Under the pieces are notes generated by a model, which saw only the letters and a program-made list of their open reading frames with translations, did not search any database and was not told the origin of the DNA. A stretch of DNA of 64,000 bases from the NCBI RefSeq assembly GCF_000211855.2, contig NC_015638.1, positions 744,001 through 808,000 on the forward strand. The letters run 5' to 3'. This document shows positions 61,721-64,000 of this stretch, piece by piece. Positions within the stretch are counted from its first letter, which is position 1; every line of letters starts with the position of its first letter. The translations under genes and the position numbers were made by a program. Origin of the DNA: Lacinutrix sp. 5H-3-7-4 (GTDB taxonomy: Bacteria; Bacteroidota; Bacteroidia; Flavobacteriales; Flavobacteriaceae).

Positions 61721-62752
61721 TTATGACATTTCTCCTCGTAAAGCCGTTTCATATATGGTTTTGAACAACTTAGGAGAAACATTTTGACCTAATAAGTACA
61801 TTAATTTGCTAATTGCAGCCTCTGTTGTGATGTCTTTTCCAGAAATAACACCTATTCTTTTTAGTTTTTCGCTAGTTTCATACTGTCCCATATTTACGCT
61901 TCCGCCAGAACATTGTGTTACATTTATTATATGTACTCCTTTTTGTATTGTTTCCTTTAATAAGTTAACAAACCAATCTTCTGTTGTGCAGTTTCCTGCG
62001 CCGTAGGTTTCTAATATTACTCCTTTTAAATCTCTAGTATTAAATATACAGGTTAATAATTGCTTAGATATCCCTGGAAACAACTTAACTAAGGCAATGT
62101 TTTTTTCTAACTCTTTATGTACAACTAGGTTTTTTCTGGTATTTGGTTTAAACAAATACTCATTATTTATTTTTAAATGCACTCCCGATTCTGCAAGATC
62201 TGGATAATTTAAGCTTGTAAAGGCTTCAAAATGTTCTGCATTTATTTTTGTTGTTCTGTTTGCTCTATATAATTTGTATTCAAAATATAGGCAGACTTCC
62301 TTTATTACTGGTTTATTATAATGTTGTAATGATGCTATTTGTATTGATGTTATTAAATTCTCTTTTGCGTCTGTGCGTAAATCTCCTATTGGTAACTGTG
62401 AACCTGTAAATATTACTGGTTTTGCAAGATGCTCTAACATGAAACTTAATGCTGAGGCTGTATAACTCATTGTATCACTACCATGTAAAACAACAAAGCC
62501 ATCACAACAATCATAATTTTGTTCAATAATTTCAGCAATATTGACCCAGTACTTTGGTTCCATATTACTAGAGTCTATAGGCTCATTAAATGTTGTTGTT
62601 GAAATATTACAGTCTAATAGTTTTAGTTCTGGAATTTTTATTAATAAATTATCGAAATCGAATGCTCTAAGTGCTCCTGTTTCTGGGTCTTTTATCATAC
62701 CTATAGTTCCGCCTGTATATATAAGGAGTATGTTTGGAATACTTTTAGTCAT
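61721..62752 (-). CDS. Type I L-asparaginase
   Basis: Cytoplasmic asparaginase, 343 residues, no signal peptide. The two active-site Thr blocks are present: IYTGGTIGMIKD near residue 12 and VLHGSDTMSYTASALSFML near residue 89. The C-terminal allosteric-type domain (GVILETYGAGNCTTED, VTQCSGGSVNMGQYE) is like E. coli AnsA. It would hydrolyse asparagine to aspartate and ammonia; with a glycosylasparaginase in the same window, asparagine salvage seems well served, though the two genes are far apart. It lies 30 nt downstream of tatD and is likely co-transcribed. Confidence 0.93.
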   Translation of the reverse strand: MTKSIPNILLIYTGGTIGMIKDPETGALRAFDFDNLLIKIPELKLLDCNISTTTFNEPIDSSNMEPKYWVNIAEIIEQNYDCCDGFVVLHGSDTMSYTASALSFMLEHLAKPVIFTGSQLPIGDLRTDAKENLITSIQIASLQHYNKPVIKEVCLYFEYKLYRANRTTKINAEHFEAFTSLNYPDLAESGVHLKINNEYLFKPNTRKNLVVHKELEKNIALVKLFPGISKQLLTCIFNTRDLKGVILETYGAGNCTTEDWFVNLLKETIQKGVHIINVTQCSGGSVNMGQYETSEKLKRIGVISGKDITTEAAISKLMYLLGQNVSPKLFKTIYETALRGEMS

Positions 62753-62782
62753 AAATTTTTAGCTTTTACTTTTAGGTTTTTA

Positions 62783-63550
62783 TTAAACACCAAATACTGC
62801 TTTAGAGTTTTGAGTTGTTATTTGTGCAATTTCTTCTTCTCTTTTATTATAAATTTCAGATAGTTTTTCTACAACTTTTAATATATAACTACTTTCATTA
62901 CGTTTGCCACGGTATGGTTTTGGTGCTAAATATGGTGCATCTGTCTCTAAAACAATATGTTTTAAATCTATTTCATTTAAAAATTTATCTATTTTTCCGT
63001 TTTTAAATGTAGCGACTCCACCAATTCCTAATTTCATATTATATGAAATGGCTTGATGTGCTTGTTCTAATGTTCCTGTAAAACAATGAAATATTCCAAA
63101 AAGGTCTTCGGCTTTTTCTTCTTCTAAAATTTCAAATATTTCATTAAATGCTTCACGACAGTGAATTACAATTGGTAATTTATATTTTTTTGCTAGTTTT
63201 ATTTGATGCCTAAAGGCTTCTTGTTGTATTGCTAATGTGCTTTTATCCCAATATAAATCTATCCCTATTTCTCCAACGGCATAAAATTTATGTTGTTCAA
63301 GCATTTGCTCTACATGTGCTAATTCTTTTTTGTAATTTTCTTTTACATGTGTTGGGTGTAAACCCATCATTAAAAAAACATGTTCTGGATAGTCTTTTTC
63401 TAGTTGCAGCATAGATGCTGTGTATGTAGAATCTATGGCTGGAATAAACAATCTAGAAACGTTAGCATCTAATGTTCGCTGCATCATTTCTGCTCTATCC
63501 TCATCGAAAGCTTCACTGTATAAATGCGTGTGTGTGTCTGTAATAATCAT
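62783..63550 (-). CDS. tatD: TatD-family metal-dependent DNase
   Basis: TIM-barrel hydrolase of 255 residues. Metal ligands are seen in DTHTHLYSEAF (HxH), GEIGIDLYW (Glu), VIHCREAF (His), FHCFTG (His) and LETDAPYLAP (Asp). TatD proteins act as 3'-5' exonucleases in DNA repair and in processing of damaged ends, and some remove D-amino acids from tRNA. The gene is followed 30 nt later by the asparaginase gene and preceded by a terminator that ends the TPR gene. Confidence 0.93.
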   Translation of the reverse strand: MIITDTHTHLYSEAFDEDRAEMMQRTLDANVSRLFIPAIDSTYTASMLQLEKDYPEHVFLMMGLHPTHVKENYKKELAHVEQMLEQHKFYAVGEIGIDLYWDKSTLAIQQEAFRHQIKLAKKYKLPIVIHCREAFNEIFEILEEEKAEDLFGIFHCFTGTLEQAHQAISYNMKLGIGGVATFKNGKIDKFLNEIDLKHIVLETDAPYLAPKPYRGKRNESSYILKVVEKLSEIYNKREEEIAQITTQNSKAVFGV

Positions 63551-63560
63551 GGTGTAAAAA

Positions 63561-63593
63561 TAGAAAAGTCATCTTGATTAGATGACTTTTCTA
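63561..63593 (-). terminator. Rho-independent terminator after the TPR gene
   Basis: Perfect 14-bp arms TAGAAAAGTCATCT / AGATGACTTTTCTA with a 5-nt loop; on the minus strand TTTTT follows. It separates the TPR gene from tatD. Confidence 0.88.
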
Positions 63594-63613
63594 TTGTTAA
63601 TTTCTGTTTGTAT

Positions 63614-64000
63614 TTACTCTAATTTATCTAATAAACGCTGTGCTTCTTTATAATCGTCTGCTCCTGCTGGAATTTGTTTTAATAACATAATTGATGCATC
63701 ATTACTGTTTTGTTTTAATTTACTTAAAGCCGCATACCATAATGCTCTGTTTTTATAGGCAGATTGTCCATTTATTAATGCTTTTAATTGCGTATCTGCA
63801 ATTGTAAAATTATCTAATTCTATATTTGTAATAGAATAATATAATTGTAGCTCACTGTTTTCCGGGTCTTTTTCTAGTACTTGCTTTAATAAGGTGTTGG
63901 CTTTTTTGTAGTCTTTATTATTAAATGCTTTTGTGGCTTCTATTAATGTTTTTACATTACCTCTAACTACCGTCATTGGTTCATGTGTGTTGTAATCTGT
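63614..64000 (-). CDS. TPR-containing protein, C-terminal part (cut by window edge)
   Basis: The last 128 codons of a gene that begins outside the window: the frame stays open to base 64000 (THEP before the internal Met at 63976), so the Met there need not be the start. The visible part holds tetratricopeptide-like helices (EATKAFNNKDYKKANTLL, DPENSELQLYYSITNIELD, IADTQLKALING, ALWYAALSKLKQN). In Bacteroidota such tails often belong to small membrane-anchored TPR proteins next to sigma factors; that cannot be checked here. Confidence 0.8.
   Translation of the reverse strand, partial: TDYNTHEPMTVVRGNVKTLIEATKAFNNKDYKKANTLLKQVLEKDPENSELQLYYSITNIELDNFTIADTQLKALINGQSAYKNRALWYAALSKLKQNSNDASIMLLKQIPAGADDYKEAQRLLDKLE

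Noticed and set aside
1-64000. CRISPR arrays, insertion sequences, rRNA genes and prophage genes
   Set aside because: No regularly spaced repeats, transposase, integrase, rRNA or phage structural genes were found on either strand.

Overview
The window reads as a chromosomal segment of a low-GC, probably marine, member of the Flavobacteriaceae (Bacteroidota). The evidence is a SusC/SusD/SusE outer-membrane glycan uptake set, a secreted enzyme with a type IX secretion C-terminal domain, a PorT-like barrel, a GldL-free ExbB/ExbD/ExbD cluster, and promoters of the Bacteroidota type (-7 box TAnnTTTG) instead of the classical -10/-35 pair. The genus cannot be fixed from the sequence alone. All large genes are intact; only the last one (TPR protein) is cut by the window edge.

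Region 1 (1-23.6 kb) is a complete alpha-glucan (starch/glycogen/maltodextrin) utilisation locus arranged around a LacI-family regulator. To the left of the regulator, on the minus strand, run an inner-membrane MFS sugar transporter, beta-phosphoglucomutase, a GH65 maltose phosphorylase, a SusA-like GH13 cyclomaltodextrinase/neopullulanase, an unusual esterase-GH31 fusion and two further GH13 lipoproteins, ending in a terminator. To the right, on the plus strand, run SusC, SusD, a SusE-like starch-binding lipoprotein with three tandem domains, a terminator, and a 961-residue GH13 amylase with a type IX sorting domain. A perfect 16-bp palindrome lies between the divergent arms and is the likely LacI operator. 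The inferred flow is: extracellular cutting, SusCDE import, periplasmic trimming, maltose uptake by the MFS protein, and phosphorolysis to glucose plus glucose 6-phosphate.

Region 2 (23.6-35.8 kb) holds a tRNA-Gln, a large DUF2723 membrane protein followed by a CE4 deacetylase, a thioredoxin-fold protein that has lost both active-site cysteines, a metallophosphoesterase, and a three-gene set (GH92 alpha-mannosidase lipoprotein, FucP-type transporter, glycosylasparaginase) that looks like an N-glycan scavenging cassette.

Region 3 (35.8-45.3 kb) has polA directly followed by a translationally coupled Nudix hydrolase and a PLD-helicase-DUF3427 protein. This two-gene unit is the best candidate here for a poorly described nucleic-acid repair or defence system. 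A 50-residue membrane peptide, a TspO-like protein and a YgiQ-type radical SAM protein follow.

Region 4 (45.3-64 kb) is mainly housekeeping: rplM-rpsI-rpsB-tsf-pyrH-frr, a TlpA-like oxidoreductase with a short DUF5686-like barrel, an RND/MMPL exporter, asnS, rpoN with a coupled PAP2-like gene, a PorT-like barrel, an ExbB-x-ExbD-ExbD energy module, a type I asparaginase, TatD and the truncated TPR gene. A 30-bp palindromic element occurs twice in the window, both times just after a stop codon and in the same orientation relative to that gene.
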